The notes below the pieces were generated by a model. It was not told the DNA's origin. It did no database searches and saw nothing but the letters and a program-made list of their open reading frames with translations. Positions 7,962 to 17,353 of a stretch of DNA of 48,244 bases are shown here, one piece after another (the stretch's first letter is position 1; each line of letters begins with the position of its first letter). Source of the DNA: Chlorobiaceae bacterium (GTDB lineage: Bacteria > Bacteroidota > Chlorobiia > Chlorobiales > Chlorobiaceae); assembly GCA_013334525.1 (NCBI GenBank), contig JAAXXK010000016.1:1-48244 (forward strand), in the 5' to 3' direction. Both the position numbers and the translations under genes were made by a program.

Positions 7962-8414
7962 TTACCCACCCTGATTGCCGTTCGGTACCGACGTCAACCT
8001 TTTCGAAACAAAAGAGCCCAGCATTTGTCGAATTTCGGACCTAAACCCGGAAAGGGATGGGTTGCCGTCCCTTCTGCCCCGATAAAGAAACGCTATAAAA
8101 ACCATATCGCCGGATTGACGGCCTTCAGCTCCCAGCAACACACTCAATGCCTGCTTTTCAAGTCGGTAGGCCTCTCGCATCAGGCGTCTGATGCGGTTGC
8201 GATCTACAGATTTCGGAACCAGTTTCTTTCCAACCGTAAAAAGCACCCTTATGGAGGACCCGCCAACGGCGCTTTCCGTGACGCCAGGAGTGCTGATCAT
8301 CAGAAGGGAGCCTCCACTCATGCGGCTGCCGCCGGCAAAAAGACGGGAAATATTGCTTTTCCCTCGGGCAATCTCATGCCTCGGCAGAGTATTGACACGT
8401 TTTCCTGTAAGCAT
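7962..8414 (-). CDS. rnpA: Ribonuclease P protein component
   Basis: Contains the RNase P protein signature [17 protein letters not shown] (the RNR motif) in a protein of about 150 residues, plus the N-terminal RLFAGGSR motif. It is the basic subunit that helps the catalytic RNA cleave tRNA 5' leaders. It is slightly longer than typical (about 120) because of an insertion after RLFAGGSR. The start is uncertain: ATG 8414 (with AGGTCAGC upstream) or GTG 8426, four codons earlier. It lies between rpmH and yidD as usual. Confidence 0.95.
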   Translation of the reverse strand: MLTGKRVNTLPRHEIARGKSNISRLFAGGSRMSGGSLLMISTPGVTESAVGGSSIRVLFTVGKKLVPKSVDRNRIRRLMREAYRLEKQALSVLLGAEGRQSGDMVFIAFLYRGRRDGNPSLSGFRSEIRQMLGSFVSKRLTSVPNGNQGG

Positions 8415-8473
8415 GCTGACCTGCACGCGATTCCGCCCGGAAAGATACCGAAGTACAGTCCCGGGCTTTGGAT

Positions 8474-8635
8474 TTATTTATTCGATGAGCTCATGTCGCT
8501 GCTTACGGTCAGGGAGTGACGACCTTTGGCCCTTCTTGCGGAAAGAATCTTGCGGCCGTTCTTGGTTGCCATTCTCGCCCTGAAGCCATGCTTGTTGCGT
8601 CTCTTCCTGTTGCTCGGCTGAAATGTCCTTTTCAT
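8474..8635 (-). CDS. rpmH: 50S ribosomal protein L34
   Basis: A 53-residue, highly basic protein reading [20 protein letters not shown] at its start and containing [15 protein letters not shown], the nearly invariant L34 sequence. It carries a short C-terminal extension ([12 protein letters not shown]) that most L34 proteins lack. It opens the leftward rpmH-rnpA-yidD-yidC operon and faces dnaA across the putative origin. The ATG is complementary to 8633-8635, with AGGA just upstream. Confidence 0.97.
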   Translation of the reverse strand: MKRTFQPSNRKRRNKHGFRARMATKNGRKILSARRAKGRHSLTVSSDMSSSNK

Positions 8636-8752
8636 ATCCTAAAATCTCCTCTCAAATGATTTAATAAAAAAACAGGATTTGCAATTTATCATTTTACTCC
8701 ATGATAAACAAGCAATCCCACGTGACAGAAAATGTATCCACATATGGTCGCG

Positions 8753-8794
8753 ATTATTTTATCAACAATGTTGATAACTTGTTGATAAAATAAT
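8753..8794. repeat. Large AT-rich inverted repeat with nested TTGATAA repeats
   Basis: ATTATTTTATCAACAA (8753-8768) is perfectly complementary to TTGTTGATAAAATAAT (8779-8794) around a 10-nt centre. An alternative perfect 19-nt palindrome, TTATCAACA-A-TGTTGATAA, occupies 8759-8777. Three GTTGATAA-type units therefore lie within 42 bp, and two mutually exclusive cruciforms are possible. Confidence 0.8.
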
Positions 8795-8943
8795 TACATC
8801 CGACCAAAACCCCTTCCGTTGCTCCATCGGCGATTCATCCACACATGTTGACAAGTTTCAGGAAGAAATAAAGTAAGTTGTAAATATAAAACGCTTTAGT
8901 ATGTTGAAAACCTCCGCCCCGACCAACCCTGCGTCTGAGTGGA

Positions 8944-8979
8944 TTTTCGGTGGCTGCGTTGTTTTTTATCCACCGAAAA
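8944..8979. repeat. Inverted repeat enclosing a DnaA-box-like site upstream of dnaA
   Basis: TTTTCGGTGG (8944-8953) pairs perfectly with CCACCGAAAA (8970-8979). The right arm overlaps the TTATCCACC box at 8966-8974, 65 bp before the dnaA start, so the site could serve dnaA autoregulation or initiation. Confidence 0.6.
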
Positions 8980-9043
8980 CACTAACTTGTAAACAGAAAA
9001 TGTTGATGAATCTCCGACCTAACGTATTTCACCCTCAAATCCA

Positions 9044-10522
9044 ATGCCCGATCTGATCCAGCCAGAAGCCATCCGCGATCTGCCAGCAAGTACCACGCAC
9101 AGCAGCTCATTCGCCGAGAAGGTCTGGAGCGCATGCCTCGGGCTTATTCAGGAAAATATCAACAATCTTGCCTTCAAGACCTGGTTCCTGCCGATCAAAC
9201 CGCTTTTCTTTTCCGGAAGCGAGCTGACCATAGAGGTTCCGAGCCAATTTTTCTACGAATGGATCGAAGAGAACTATTCCGTCCATGTAAAGCAGGCCCT
9301 CAAGCAGGTCATCGGCCCCGAGGCCAGGCTGATGTACTCCATCGTAATGGACAAATCTCAGGGACAACCTGTAACCATAGAGCTCCCTCACCAGAATGAC
9401 GCATCGTCGGCCGACCGTGACCGCCGGTTGATCCAGGAAGAGAAAGATTCTGCCGGCCGGGCAAAATTCGAGAGAAGCCGGGCCCGGTTCGAAACGAACC
9501 TCAACCCGAAATACACCTTTTCGACCCTTATCAGGGGCGATTGCAACTCGCTTGCTTTCGCGGCCTCCAAATCGATTGCCCAGAGCCCGGGCCAGAACGC
9601 CTTCAACCCATTGGTGATCTACGGTGGAGTAGGGCTTGGAAAAACCCATATGATGCAGGCCATCGGCAACTCCGTGCGTGAAAACCGGATTACCGACGCC
9701 GTGCTGTACGTATCGAGTGAAAAATTTGCCATCGATTTCGTTAACGCAATCCAGAACGGAAACATCCAGGAATTTTCCTCTTTCTACAGAAATGTCGATG
9801 TGCTCATTATCGATGACATCCAGTTCTTTGCAGGAAAGGAAAAAACCCAGGAAGAGATCTTCCATATCTTCAACACGCTTCACCAGTCGAACAAGCAGAT
9901 CATCCTCTCTGCCGACCGGCCGATAAAAGAGATCAAGGGAATAGAGGAACGGCTCATATCGCGGTTCAACTGGGGACTTTCGACCGATATCCAGGCTCCC
10001 GACTACGAGACAAGAAAAGCGATTATCCAGAGCAAGCTTCACCAGAGCGGCGTCATGCTCGATCCAAACGTCATCGAGTTCATAGCGACCAACGTCACCC
10101 ATAACGTAAGGGAGCTCGAAGGGTGCATCGTCAAACTTCTTGCCGCACACTCGCTCGACAACCAGGAGATCGACCTTCAGTTTACCAAATCGACCCTCAA
10201 GGACATCATCAGGTACAATACCAAGCAGCTTACCCTTGATACCATCGAAAAAGCTGTTTGCGCCTATTTTTCGATCACTCCCAACGATTTAAAGGGCAAA
10301 TCGAAGAAAAAAGAGATCGCCGTCGGACGACAGATCGCCATGTATCTCTCGAAAGACATGACCGACTCCTCCCTCAAGACCATCGGCCTCCATTTTGGCG
10401 GCAGGGACCACTCTACCGTGATCCATGCGGTGAACACCATCGACAGAAAAATAGATGCTTCGAGCGATGAGCGAAAAAAGGTCGAGGAACTGAAGAAAAG
10501 GATCGAGATTATGTCGATGTAG
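9044..10522 (+). CDS. dnaA: Chromosomal replication initiator DnaA
   Basis: The 492-residue protein has all four DnaA domains. Domain I at the N terminus includes FKTWFLPI. A variable linker follows. The AAA+ domain has Walker [11 protein letters not shown] (about residue 194) and Walker [10 protein letters not shown] (about 255). The C-terminal DNA-binding domain contains [10 protein letters not shown], the DnaA-box recognition helix-turn-helix. It binds DnaA boxes and opens the origin in its ATP form. It leads dnaA-dnaN-recF-dciA on the plus strand, with candidate boxes directly upstream. Confidence 0.99.
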   Translation: MPDLIQPEAIRDLPASTTHSSSFAEKVWSACLGLIQENINNLAFKTWFLPIKPLFFSGSELTIEVPSQFFYEWIEENYSVHVKQALKQVIGPEARLMYSIVMDKSQGQPVTIELPHQNDASSADRDRRLIQEEKDSAGRAKFERSRARFETNLNPKYTFSTLIRGDCNSLAFAASKSIAQSPGQNAFNPLVIYGGVGLGKTHMMQAIGNSVRENRITDAVLYVSSEKFAIDFVNAIQNGNIQEFSSFYRNVDVLIIDDIQFFAGKEKTQEEIFHIFNTLHQSNKQIILSADRPIKEIKGIEERLISRFNWGLSTDIQAPDYETRKAIIQSKLHQSGVMLDPNVIEFIATNVTHNVRELEGCIVKLLAAHSLDNQEIDLQFTKSTLKDIIRYNTKQLTLDTIEKAVCAYFSITPNDLKGKSKKKEIAVGRQIAMYLSKDMTDSSLKTIGLHFGGRDHSTVIHAVNTIDRKIDASSDERKKVEELKKRIEIMSM

Positions 10523-10805
10523 ACGGTGAGTGTTAATAACCTGTTTATTGCGTGTTGGCAGTATCTTGACTTCCGGGCTGTTGTCAACATTATGGAAGAA
10601 CGGGCAAAAAGAGCCAACAAACCCCCAACAGGGCCCGACCAGAGAAATGCACATACCATCAACACTGCAAAGGAGGCTTGAGAAATCGATAAAAATTTAT
10701 TTTTGAAATAGTTACAAGTCTCGAAATGGTTTGTGTCAAGATTTCCACACGAACAACAACAACAACAAATTTTATTTATTAATAAAGAATAACTGTTGTA
10801 AGAAG
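10523..10805 (+). promoter_or_regulatory. dnaA-dnaN intergenic region with (AAC)5 leader
   Basis: A 283-bp non-coding gap that probably carries a dnaN promoter. It contains a pure AAC trinucleotide run at 10752-10766, followed by an AT-rich stretch, ending 39 bp before the dnaN ATG. No other gene is visible. A frame upstream of dnaN stays open through the AAC run, but it lacks any similarity to DnaN and is not counted as coding. Confidence 0.45.
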
Positions 10806-11930
10806 ATGAAATTCACCACATCTATCAAAAAATTGCAGGATGCAGTCAGTAAAGTTATCCTTGCTGTACCTTCAAAATCCCTTGACGCACGATTCGACAA
10901 TGTCCATCTGACACTTGAGGAGGGACAGCTGACGCTTTTTGCCACTGATGGAGAACTTTCCATAACGGCCAAGTGTGAAGTGACATCCACAGACAGGGGT
11001 ACCGCCGGAATAAGGGCGAGAACGCTCCAGGATTTTCTGCGCAGCATGTACGATACCGGAGTTACCTTCGATATTGAGCGTCAGCAGGTCAGCGATCTTG
11101 GAATCGTACATATCGCCACAGACAAGGGTCGGTACAGGATGCCCTGTACTTTCGGAGTTAAACCGGAAAACCTGGAAAGGAATTATGACCTCGCCATAGG
11201 CCTCCAGCCTTCCGAATTGCAGGATGTTATCCATAAAACCCTTTTTGCCTGCAGTGTTGACGGCATGCGCCCTGCAATGATGGGTGTTTTGTTTGAATTC
11301 GAGGGAAACAACATTACGGCAGTTGCCACTGACGGGCATCGACTGGTTCGTTGCAGGAAAAAGACGACGACCGAAACCGCCGAAAAGCATAAAATCGTTG
11401 TTCCAGCCAGGGTACTTTCAAGTATTCAGCGGCTGTTGCAGAACGAAGAGGTCAAAATGGCCGTGGACGCAGAGCGCAGGAATGTACGGTTTCAGTCCGA
11501 GAACGTTGAGCTGGAGTCGGCACTTATCGTTGAACCATATCCAAATTACGAAGCTGTCATACCTGTCGAGAATGACAAACAACTCCTTGTCGAACGTGTA
11601 CAGATACACGATTCGGTGAAAAGGGTAGGGAAATTTTCGAGTATCGGCGATCTCAAGATTACGGTGCTTGGTGACAACCTGAAGATTATGGCAGAAAACG
11701 CCAGTGAAGGTGAATCTGCGCAGGAGGAGTTGCCATGCAAATTTTCAGGTGAAGAGATTACCATCGGTTTCAACTCCAGGTTTGTCGAAGCCGCACTTGC
11801 TCATATCGAGACTGATGAAGTTTCCATTGAGCTGAGCAGTCCGACAACAGCGGTGATATTCAAACCGAAGCACGAGGATCGTCAGGAAGATCTCATTATC
11901 CTTGTTATGCCGGTCAGAATCAATAACTGA
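10806..11930 (+). CDS. dnaN: DNA polymerase III sliding clamp (beta subunit)
   Basis: This 374-residue protein begins MKFTTSIKKLQDAVSKV and ends with the DnaN-type EDLIILVMPVRINN tail. It carries the family segments LEEGQLTLFATDGELSI, AVATDGHRLV and SIELSSPTTAVIFKP of a three-domain clamp. The dimeric ring tethers DNA polymerase and other replication and repair factors. The start at 10806 is preferred over an upstream in-frame codon because the extra N-terminal residues would be translated AAC-repeat leader (asparagine-rich). recF follows after 16 bp. Confidence 0.98.
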   Translation: MKFTTSIKKLQDAVSKVILAVPSKSLDARFDNVHLTLEEGQLTLFATDGELSITAKCEVTSTDRGTAGIRARTLQDFLRSMYDTGVTFDIERQQVSDLGIVHIATDKGRYRMPCTFGVKPENLERNYDLAIGLQPSELQDVIHKTLFACSVDGMRPAMMGVLFEFEGNNITAVATDGHRLVRCRKKTTTETAEKHKIVVPARVLSSIQRLLQNEEVKMAVDAERRNVRFQSENVELESALIVEPYPNYEAVIPVENDKQLLVERVQIHDSVKRVGKFSSIGDLKITVLGDNLKIMAENASEGESAQEELPCKFSGEEITIGFNSRFVEAALAHIETDEVSIELSSPTTAVIFKPKHEDRQEDLIILVMPVRINN

Positions 11931-11946
11931 TTGAAATAAAAGGGCC

Positions 11947-13059
11947 TTGCGACTCGAAACCATAAGAATTGCCAACTTCAGGAACCACAGGGTTCTTGAA
12001 GTTGAGCCAGGCCCTTCCATAACCAATATTTACGGAAGAAACGGCTCGGGGAAGACCAGTATCCTTGAAGCAATACATTTCTGCGCGCTTACAAAGGGAT
12101 TTGCTGGCAGTGCGGATCGCGATTGCCTTTCGTTCGGAGAGGAGATATTCTCCATACGGGCTGCTTTCGTCAGTGATCATGGCCGCAGAACGGAGATTCG
12201 CATATCCTACAGCCCCGCCAATGAGAAGCAGATTTTTGTCAATGAACAGGAATTGCAGACCTTTTCGAGGCATATAGGGCTCATTCCCTGTGTGACCTTC
12301 TCACCTCATGAGCTCTCGATCGTCAATGGTCCGCCTTCAGAAAGAAGACGTTTTCTCGATACCGCCATCTGCCAGTATGACAGAACCTACATGGCTGACC
12401 TTCTTCAGTACAGAAGGGTTCTGCAGCAGAGAAATGCGTTGCTCGCAAATTTCACCGACCATCCATCCAGTCACACGGGACTGGATATATGGACTGAACA
12501 GCTTGCTGCACATGCAGCCTCCATAGTGCTCGCAAGGCTGCTTTTCATAGTAAGATTCAGGGAGATGTTCGATAAGGTTTATTGTTGGCTGCCAGGAGGT
12601 GCCGAGCCATCAATAAATTATTGCTGCTCACTCAGGATGTCCGGCAAGGAGATGTCAAAAGACGATCTAAAAGATTATTATATCGAAAGATATACTGAAA
12701 TAAGGAATCAGGAGATCCTGAGGAGGCAAACTCTTGCCGGTCCACACAGGGACGACCTGATGTTTTTCCTCGATAAACACGATATCAGGAAATATGCCTC
12801 ACAGGGACAGCAGAGAGGCTATCTTGTGGCCATGAAGCTTACGATGCATCGATACCTCCACGAAATGTCCGGAGAACAGCCGATAAGCCTGCTGGATGAC
12901 CTGTTCAGTGAGCTTGACGATACCGTTTCCCGACTTATGGTGGATGCGCTCTCTTCCTGCGGCCAGGTACTGATCACTTCGACAAAGGAGAGGGAAGAAA
13001 AAGGGGTAACCTCATTTTCAATCGAAGAAGCGGTAAATAAAGCTTCCGCACAGATATGA
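11947..13059 (+). CDS. recF: DNA replication and repair protein RecF
   Basis: This is a 370-residue SMC-like ATPase with Walker A YGRNGSGKTSIL (about residue 30), the signature region ASQGQQRGYLVAMKL and the D-loop/Walker B SLLDDLFSELD near the C terminus. RecF, with RecO and RecR, loads RecA at single-strand gaps. The start codon is TTG at 11947: no ATG precedes the conserved RLETIRIANFRNH start, and the dnaN stop is 16 bp upstream. The stop overlaps the dciA-like ATG by 4 nt (13056-13059). Confidence 0.96.
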   Translation: MRLETIRIANFRNHRVLEVEPGPSITNIYGRNGSGKTSILEAIHFCALTKGFAGSADRDCLSFGEEIFSIRAAFVSDHGRRTEIRISYSPANEKQIFVNEQELQTFSRHIGLIPCVTFSPHELSIVNGPPSERRRFLDTAICQYDRTYMADLLQYRRVLQQRNALLANFTDHPSSHTGLDIWTEQLAAHAASIVLARLLFIVRFREMFDKVYCWLPGGAEPSINYCCSLRMSGKEMSKDDLKDYYIERYTEIRNQEILRRQTLAGPHRDDLMFFLDKHDIRKYASQGQQRGYLVAMKLTMHRYLHEMSGEQPISLLDDLFSELDDTVSRLMVDALSSCGQVLITSTKEREEKGVTSFSIEEAVNKASAQI

Positions 13060-13349
13060 CAAGAACCAAAACACCTCGCAACCTTAATGCCGTCATGGCC
13101 GATATGTGTCGTTCAATTGGAATGACAGAGGCATATGAGCAGTTTAAAACCCTTCAGATATGGGACAGTGTAGTCGGCGAAACCATTTCGAAAGTGACGA
13201 CGGTGGAGCGGCTGAAGGACGGAGATCTCTATGTACGGGTAAAAAACCCTTCATGGAGAATGGAGCTGAATTTCAGGAAAAAAGATATAACCACACGGCT
13301 GAACAAGGCGATAGGCCGTGAAATGATCACGACGATCATTTTCAGGTAA
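13056..13349 (+). CDS. DUF721 protein, DciA-like
   Basis: This 97-residue protein (MTRTKTPRNLNAVMADMC...) fits the DUF721 family in size and in the segment IWDSVVGETISKVTTVERLKDG, followed by DLYVRVKNPSWRMELNFRK. DciA, the characterised DUF721 protein, loads or assists the DnaB helicase in bacteria lacking DnaC/DnaI. Its coupling to recF in the dnaA operon by a 4-nt overlap fits a replication role. Function is inferred from family and context. Confidence 0.8.
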   Translation: MTRTKTPRNLNAVMADMCRSIGMTEAYEQFKTLQIWDSVVGETISKVTTVERLKDGDLYVRVKNPSWRMELNFRKKDITTRLNKAIGREMITTIIFR

Positions 13350-13359
13350 TAAAAATTGC

Positions 13360-13416
13360 AAGGATCAAAGGGACTTAACGGACTAAAAGGACAAAAGGGT
13401 TTAAAGGGGATAGGAT
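13360..13416. repeat. Imperfect short tandem repeat (about 9-nt period)
   Basis: A run of purine-rich units of the type GGAYTAAAA / GGACAAAA / GGGTTTAAA lies just after the dciA-like gene. The units are degenerate in both length and sequence. It is non-coding and lies upstream of the terminator hairpin. Confidence 0.5.
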
Positions 13417-13475
13417 GATGTAGCAGCCCTTCTTTATTTCACAGGAATGCAGGTTTTCCCGCGTTTGACAATGCA

Positions 13476-13517
13476 AAAGAAGCTGCCCCACATTCAGAAT
13501 AGAGGCAGCTTTTTTTT
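13476..13517. terminator. Rho-independent terminator after the dnaA-dciA operon
   Basis: AAGCTGCC (13480-13487) pairs with GGCAGCTT (13504-13511), followed by a run of T to 13517. AAAAG precedes the left arm, so it could also act on the opposite strand. It lies between the rightward dnaA operon and the leftward flavodiiron gene. Confidence 0.85.
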
Positions 13518-13583
13518 GTAGTTGAAATGGTTGGCCAGATCACTATATGAATCCTGTAAATATCAATAATATAACAAGATAAT

Positions 13584-14807
13584 TTACAGGTTGCAGCTAA
13601 GATTGTGCATCTCTATCATTTTGTTCGCAAAAGCCTTGCCGAACTCCCTGCACTGTTCGAATTCCGTTTCGTGAGGTTGAAACTTGATCATTATGTTCCT
13701 CTCGAACAGTTTAAGCTTAAGATTTGAGAGGTTGTTCTCGATGATCCTCACGCCTTCCCCGCTCCATCCGTAGGAACCGAACGCAGCCGCAAGTTTTCCC
13801 CGGTCACGCAGAGGATTAAGCACGGCAAAGATATTGTAGATCTGGTGAACGATGTTCTGGTTAATGGTCGGTGAGCCGATGATGATTCCCATTGCATGCG
13901 CGATCTTGTCCTCAAGTTTTTCTGTCGATACGTTTTCTATGTCACAGACATCGACGTTGAAATCACACGCTGTCCTCAACCCTTCCGCGATATGATTGGC
14001 CAGCAATGTGGTGTTTTCATAGGCAGAAACATAGGCAATGAGGATGCTCTTCTCGTTGGGCATGGCTATGGCTTTCTTGGCATAGCGCTGGGAAAGATCC
14101 ACATATTTTTTCCAGTCTGATCTCAGGATGGGCCCGTGCCCCGGACAGATGACCTTGATGTCCAGAGGAGCGATTTTGTCGATAGCCTGCAGCATGTACT
14201 TGCTGAACGGCCTCAGGATAGCATCGAAGTAATACTTGAATGCGTCATCGAAATCGCCTGACAGATCGTCGTACATGGCTTCGTTGCAATAGTGGCTGCC
14301 GAAAGAATCGCAGGTGAAGAGAACGCGATCTTCCTCGAGCCAGGAGTAGATTGTATCGGGCCAGTGCAGGTTTGGGGCACCTATGAAATGGATGGTCTTG
14401 TTGCCAAGATCAAGTTTATCTCCGTTCTTGACGACAAGGTGCTTGAAATCGTGGCCGGTCTGGTCCCGAAGAAACTTGATGGCATTGCCGCTGCCGACCA
14501 CAGTAGCGTGAGGGGCTACAGAAAGGAGGTTATGAACATTGCCGGAGTGGTCAGGTTCGGTATGATCGACAATGATGTATTCGATCTCTTCCGGATTGAC
14601 CACCTGCTTCAATTTTTCAAGATAGGCCGGCCAGAATTTGATTTTGGTGGTTTCAACAACCGTCTTTTTTTCTGCGTTTATGAAGTACGAATTATAGGTG
14701 GTGCCGTACTTGGTTTCCATGACGATGTCGAACGTAATCAATCCAGGATCAAGAACGCCTATCCAGGTGACATCATCGGTTATCGGAAGAACTCGGTTGT
14801 CAATCAT
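13584..14807 (-). CDS. Flavodiiron protein (FprA-like O2/NO reductase)
   Basis: The 407-residue protein has an N-terminal metallo-beta-lactamase-like diiron domain with the ligand set H82-x-E84-x-D86-H87 ([10 protein letters not shown]), HWPD, CDSFGSH and GHGPI. A flavodoxin-like domain follows ([12 protein letters not shown] at about 250, [20 protein letters not shown]). Such proteins reduce O2 to water or NO to N2O in anaerobes, taking electrons from rubredoxin or NAD(P)H systems. There is no fused rubredoxin or flavin-reductase tail. The ATG at 14807 is preferred over an in-frame TTG two codons upstream. It likely protects this anaerobe from oxygen. Confidence 0.93.
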   Translation of the reverse strand: MIDNRVLPITDDVTWIGVLDPGLITFDIVMETKYGTTYNSYFINAEKKTVVETTKIKFWPAYLEKLKQVVNPEEIEYIIVDHTEPDHSGNVHNLLSVAPHATVVGSGNAIKFLRDQTGHDFKHLVVKNGDKLDLGNKTIHFIGAPNLHWPDTIYSWLEEDRVLFTCDSFGSHYCNEAMYDDLSGDFDDAFKYYFDAILRPFSKYMLQAIDKIAPLDIKVICPGHGPILRSDWKKYVDLSQRYAKKAIAMPNEKSILIAYVSAYENTTLLANHIAEGLRTACDFNVDVCDIENVSTEKLEDKIAHAMGIIIGSPTINQNIVHQIYNIFAVLNPLRDRGKLAAAFGSYGWSGEGVRIIENNLSNLKLKLFERNIMIKFQPHETEFEQCREFGKAFANKMIEMHNLSCNL

Positions 14808-14853
14808 ATGCAATAAGTAAGAAAATATTTATTAAATGCTGAAGATAATAACA

Positions 14854-14870
14854 GTTATACGGTATATAAC
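14854..14870. promoter_or_regulatory. Inverted repeat upstream of the flavodiiron gene
   Basis: GTTATA-CGGTA-TATAAC lies 47 bp upstream of the flavodiiron start codon, in the AT-rich gap to polB. On the coding strand it contains ACCGTATA, also present at 36932-36939 upstream of the rhodanese gene. It could be an operator or overlap a -35/-10 region. Confidence 0.35.
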
Positions 14871-14892
14871 ATAAATAATTAAGGAGAAGTTC

Positions 14893-17289
14893 CTAGAACG
14901 GGGTCTCTTCACGATAAAGCGAATCTGTTTCAAGATGACGGATTTCCCTTACAACATCTATTCCGTCCGGCGAAAACGCGAACAGGGTATCGGCAGAAAA
15001 TATGGTGCTGAAATCCTGCGGTTTGAAAAAGGGCATGAACTTCTGTGCAAATTCGTCAAGGCGTTTCAGGTAGAAATGGGTGTTTTCATCCGGCTGGCTT
15101 TTTTTCCACTCTTCTGCTGGACGTCCCTTGTCGAAATAGGATGAAGCATTACCGGTTCCCGATACATAGAAGGTAAGGCGATCTCCCTTCGAAACCGGGA
15201 TCCCCTGCCGTAATGCGATCTCGTAAGTGATCGATTTGGAACGCTTTCCTGATTTAACATCGGTTGCATACTGCTCAAGGGTGGTCTTCATCGATTCAGT
15301 CCTTGAAAATTCGCTGATATCGAGCCGGTGGTGCATGAGATCGTTCCTGTACCTGACGTAGAGATCGTGAAGACCCTGAATATCCTCACTGAGCAACAGG
15401 ATGAACCCCTCCCTTACAAAATCCCGGCCGAACTTTTCTCCACTTCTACTTACCAGCGACGAGCCTTTCAGTTTGAGCTTGTCATTATAGTCGAGAAGGA
15501 CATAATTTTTCTTCATATAGGAGATCATCTTTCGATAACGGCCATCGAATCCGATAACAATACCAGGGGGCATTGTTTTTGATACCTCTCCTACCAGTCT
15601 GCGTTCCTCTTCCTCGGTAGTGACATCAGCCGGGGGGACAAGGAAAATGCCGTCTGTATCCACCTCGATAACTTTTGCACCTCTTGATTCGAACTCCCTG
15701 ATCATCGATTTGGCAATTGCCTGTCCGTTTGTAGTGACTTTGTCAGCCTCTTCAAAGTCATTGAATATGCCGCTCCCGAATCCGAGGTACCCATACATTG
15801 CGTTGATGATGATCTTGAAAGAACCCTGCATGGCGTCAAAGTTTGCCGCCAGTGCACGGTTCCCCCTGGATAACTCCTCTTCTGCACGTTTTTTTGAAGA
15901 AAATCGCAGATCCTTGAGATTTCCCAGGATTGTGGGAAATACTTTCAATGCATCGGTTTTGGGGCAAATCCCGTAGGAAAGCATAATCGAGGGGTAAAGA
16001 GACTCGACGTCGGCATAGACGATCGGGCCGAGAATGCCTTTGATGAAAACCTCGGTAAAGCCTCCTGCGTGTTGCTGTCCTATCGACGGCCTCGGGATTG
16101 AGACCTTTCGTTTGAGATATTCCCTGACCATCAAAGCTTCAATTTTTGCTGCAGGCCCCAGCCTTGATGTATTTGCATATCCGTAAGGGAGCATTTTTGT
16201 CATGCTGAAATTGCTGCCCGATAGCAGGGATGCGATTTCCCGTGTTTCCCTGACATCGTCAAGGGCATAAGCAAGAAGGGTTTCCGGATTGTTATCCCAT
16301 GTTGGTACGATATCCTTGTACTCGACATATGTCCTGTTGGGAGAGGCGAACCCGAAAAATTTGGCAACAGCCTTCAGTCCATAACTTGGTAAAGTCCGTT
16401 TTGAAGTGTCGTAACCCTGAACGAGGAAATAGGTGTCGATGACATGTCTTCCCGGAATATCGAAAAACTGGTAGTCAATCATTCGTTCGGCAAAACGGAT
16501 TGTTGCGGGGAAGGAGCGAGGCACAAGGCCGTCACGTCCTATCCTGAAGGGTACTCCGTTCAATTCGCATCGTCGCTGCAGATATGGAAGATCGAAGCCG
16601 AATATATTGTGTCCCTCGATCACGTCGGGGTCCTTTTCACGAACGATCGCAACAAGCTCCTCAAGAAGCGCTTTTTCAGTCCTGCCTTTCGAATGGATGA
16701 CATGCTCCCATGAACGGTTGTCGCTCAGCGAGACGATGATCACAGGGTCTTCACCGAAAGACTCTTTTTTCCCCGATCCCTTTTCAGGCCTGTAATAGGT
16801 TTCAATATCGAGCTGAAGGCGATGGATATCTTCGAAAAGCATCCCCTTGAACATGGTTTTCCCGCTCTGCAGAAGATACTGGGTAATCGCATCTCCCCTG
16901 CTGTATGTCAAATGGCTGTTGCTCCCTGTCGAATTCTGGAAATCATTTGCCCCAGATGGATCCAGATTCCCGCTGTTGACATGATCTATTGCTGCCCTGT
17001 AGTTTTTCCAGCTCCTGAAGATCGCAAGATGGCTGTAATAGTTTTTGCCCTCAAGGGGGATCAGCCAGAACTTTTCCTTGTCAGATGGCGAAAATCCGTC
17101 GAGAAGTTCATTGTCTGAAAGAAAAACAAATGGATAGAAGGGATCATCGCGTTTCACTATCCCGTCAGGTGTCCTGACAAACAGGCGAATTTGCGAATTG
17201 TTCAACTGGTAAGCGCCAACTATGCACTCCTCTCGATCTTTGCCGAAAAGTAATTCGTTGTACAGTGATGAATCAATCTGGTTATTCAT
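14893..17289 (-). CDS. polB: Family B DNA polymerase (PolB/Pol II type)
   Basis: The 798-residue protein combines a 3'-5' exonuclease domain (LDIETYY with the catalytic Asp/Glu; [13 protein letters not shown]) with a family B polymerase domain. Motif A is [10 protein letters not shown] (about 428), motif B is [10 protein letters not shown] and motif C is [10 protein letters not shown] (about 542). It probably serves translesion or repair synthesis, as bacterial Pol II does. The start ATG at 17289 is chosen because a longer frame would translate the parS site at 17329-17344 and overlap mnmG. It shares direction with mnmG 64 bp upstream. Confidence 0.92.
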   Translation of the reverse strand: MNNQIDSSLYNELLFGKDREECIVGAYQLNNSQIRLFVRTPDGIVKRDDPFYPFVFLSDNELLDGFSPSDKEKFWLIPLEGKNYYSHLAIFRSWKNYRAAIDHVNSGNLDPSGANDFQNSTGSNSHLTYSRGDAITQYLLQSGKTMFKGMLFEDIHRLQLDIETYYRPEKGSGKKESFGEDPVIIVSLSDNRSWEHVIHSKGRTEKALLEELVAIVREKDPDVIEGHNIFGFDLPYLQRRCELNGVPFRIGRDGLVPRSFPATIRFAERMIDYQFFDIPGRHVIDTYFLVQGYDTSKRTLPSYGLKAVAKFFGFASPNRTYVEYKDIVPTWDNNPETLLAYALDDVRETREIASLLSGSNFSMTKMLPYGYANTSRLGPAAKIEALMVREYLKRKVSIPRPSIGQQHAGGFTEVFIKGILGPIVYADVESLYPSIMLSYGICPKTDALKVFPTILGNLKDLRFSSKKRAEEELSRGNRALAANFDAMQGSFKIIINAMYGYLGFGSGIFNDFEEADKVTTNGQAIAKSMIREFESRGAKVIEVDTDGIFLVPPADVTTEEEERRLVGEVSKTMPPGIVIGFDGRYRKMISYMKKNYVLLDYNDKLKLKGSSLVSRSGEKFGRDFVREGFILLLSEDIQGLHDLYVRYRNDLMHHRLDISEFSRTESMKTTLEQYATDVKSGKRSKSITYEIALRQGIPVSKGDRLTFYVSGTGNASSYFDKGRPAEEWKKSQPDENTHFYLKRLDEFAQKFMPFFKPQDFSTIFSADTLFAFSPDGIDVVREIRHLETDSLYREETPF

Positions 17290-17328
17290 GGAGTTGCAGC
17301 AGCCGGTTAATTGAGTACCCCGTAGCCA

Positions 17329-17344
17329 TGTTTCACGTGAAACA
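17329..17344. promoter_or_regulatory. parS centromere-like site
   Basis: TGTTTCACGTGAAACA is a perfect match to the 16-bp ParB-binding parS consensus known from B. subtilis and many other bacteria. It lies in the 64-bp gap between mnmG and polB, 8.3 kb from the dnaA start. A second identical site is at 19231-19246. Confidence 0.93.
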
Positions 17345-17353
17345 TCGTCAGGT

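Larger units (their letters stand above)
8636..9043. other. Candidate chromosomal origin (oriC) between rpmH and dnaA
   Basis: This 408-bp AT-rich divergent intergenic region lies between rpmH and dnaA, the commonest site of oriC. DnaA-box-like 9-mers (consensus TTATCCACA) are GTATCCACA at 8734-8742, TCATCCACA at 8835-8843 and TTATCCACC at 8966-8974, all on the plus strand with one or two mismatches. There is a 16-bp perfect inverted repeat at 8753-8794 and a 10-bp one at 8944-8979. Promoters for both rpmH and dnaA must also lie here. The role is inferred from context. Confidence 0.6.

Noticed and set aside
13360..13416. CRISPR array
   Set aside because: The units are about 9 nt and degenerate, with no spacers of regular length and no cas genes nearby.
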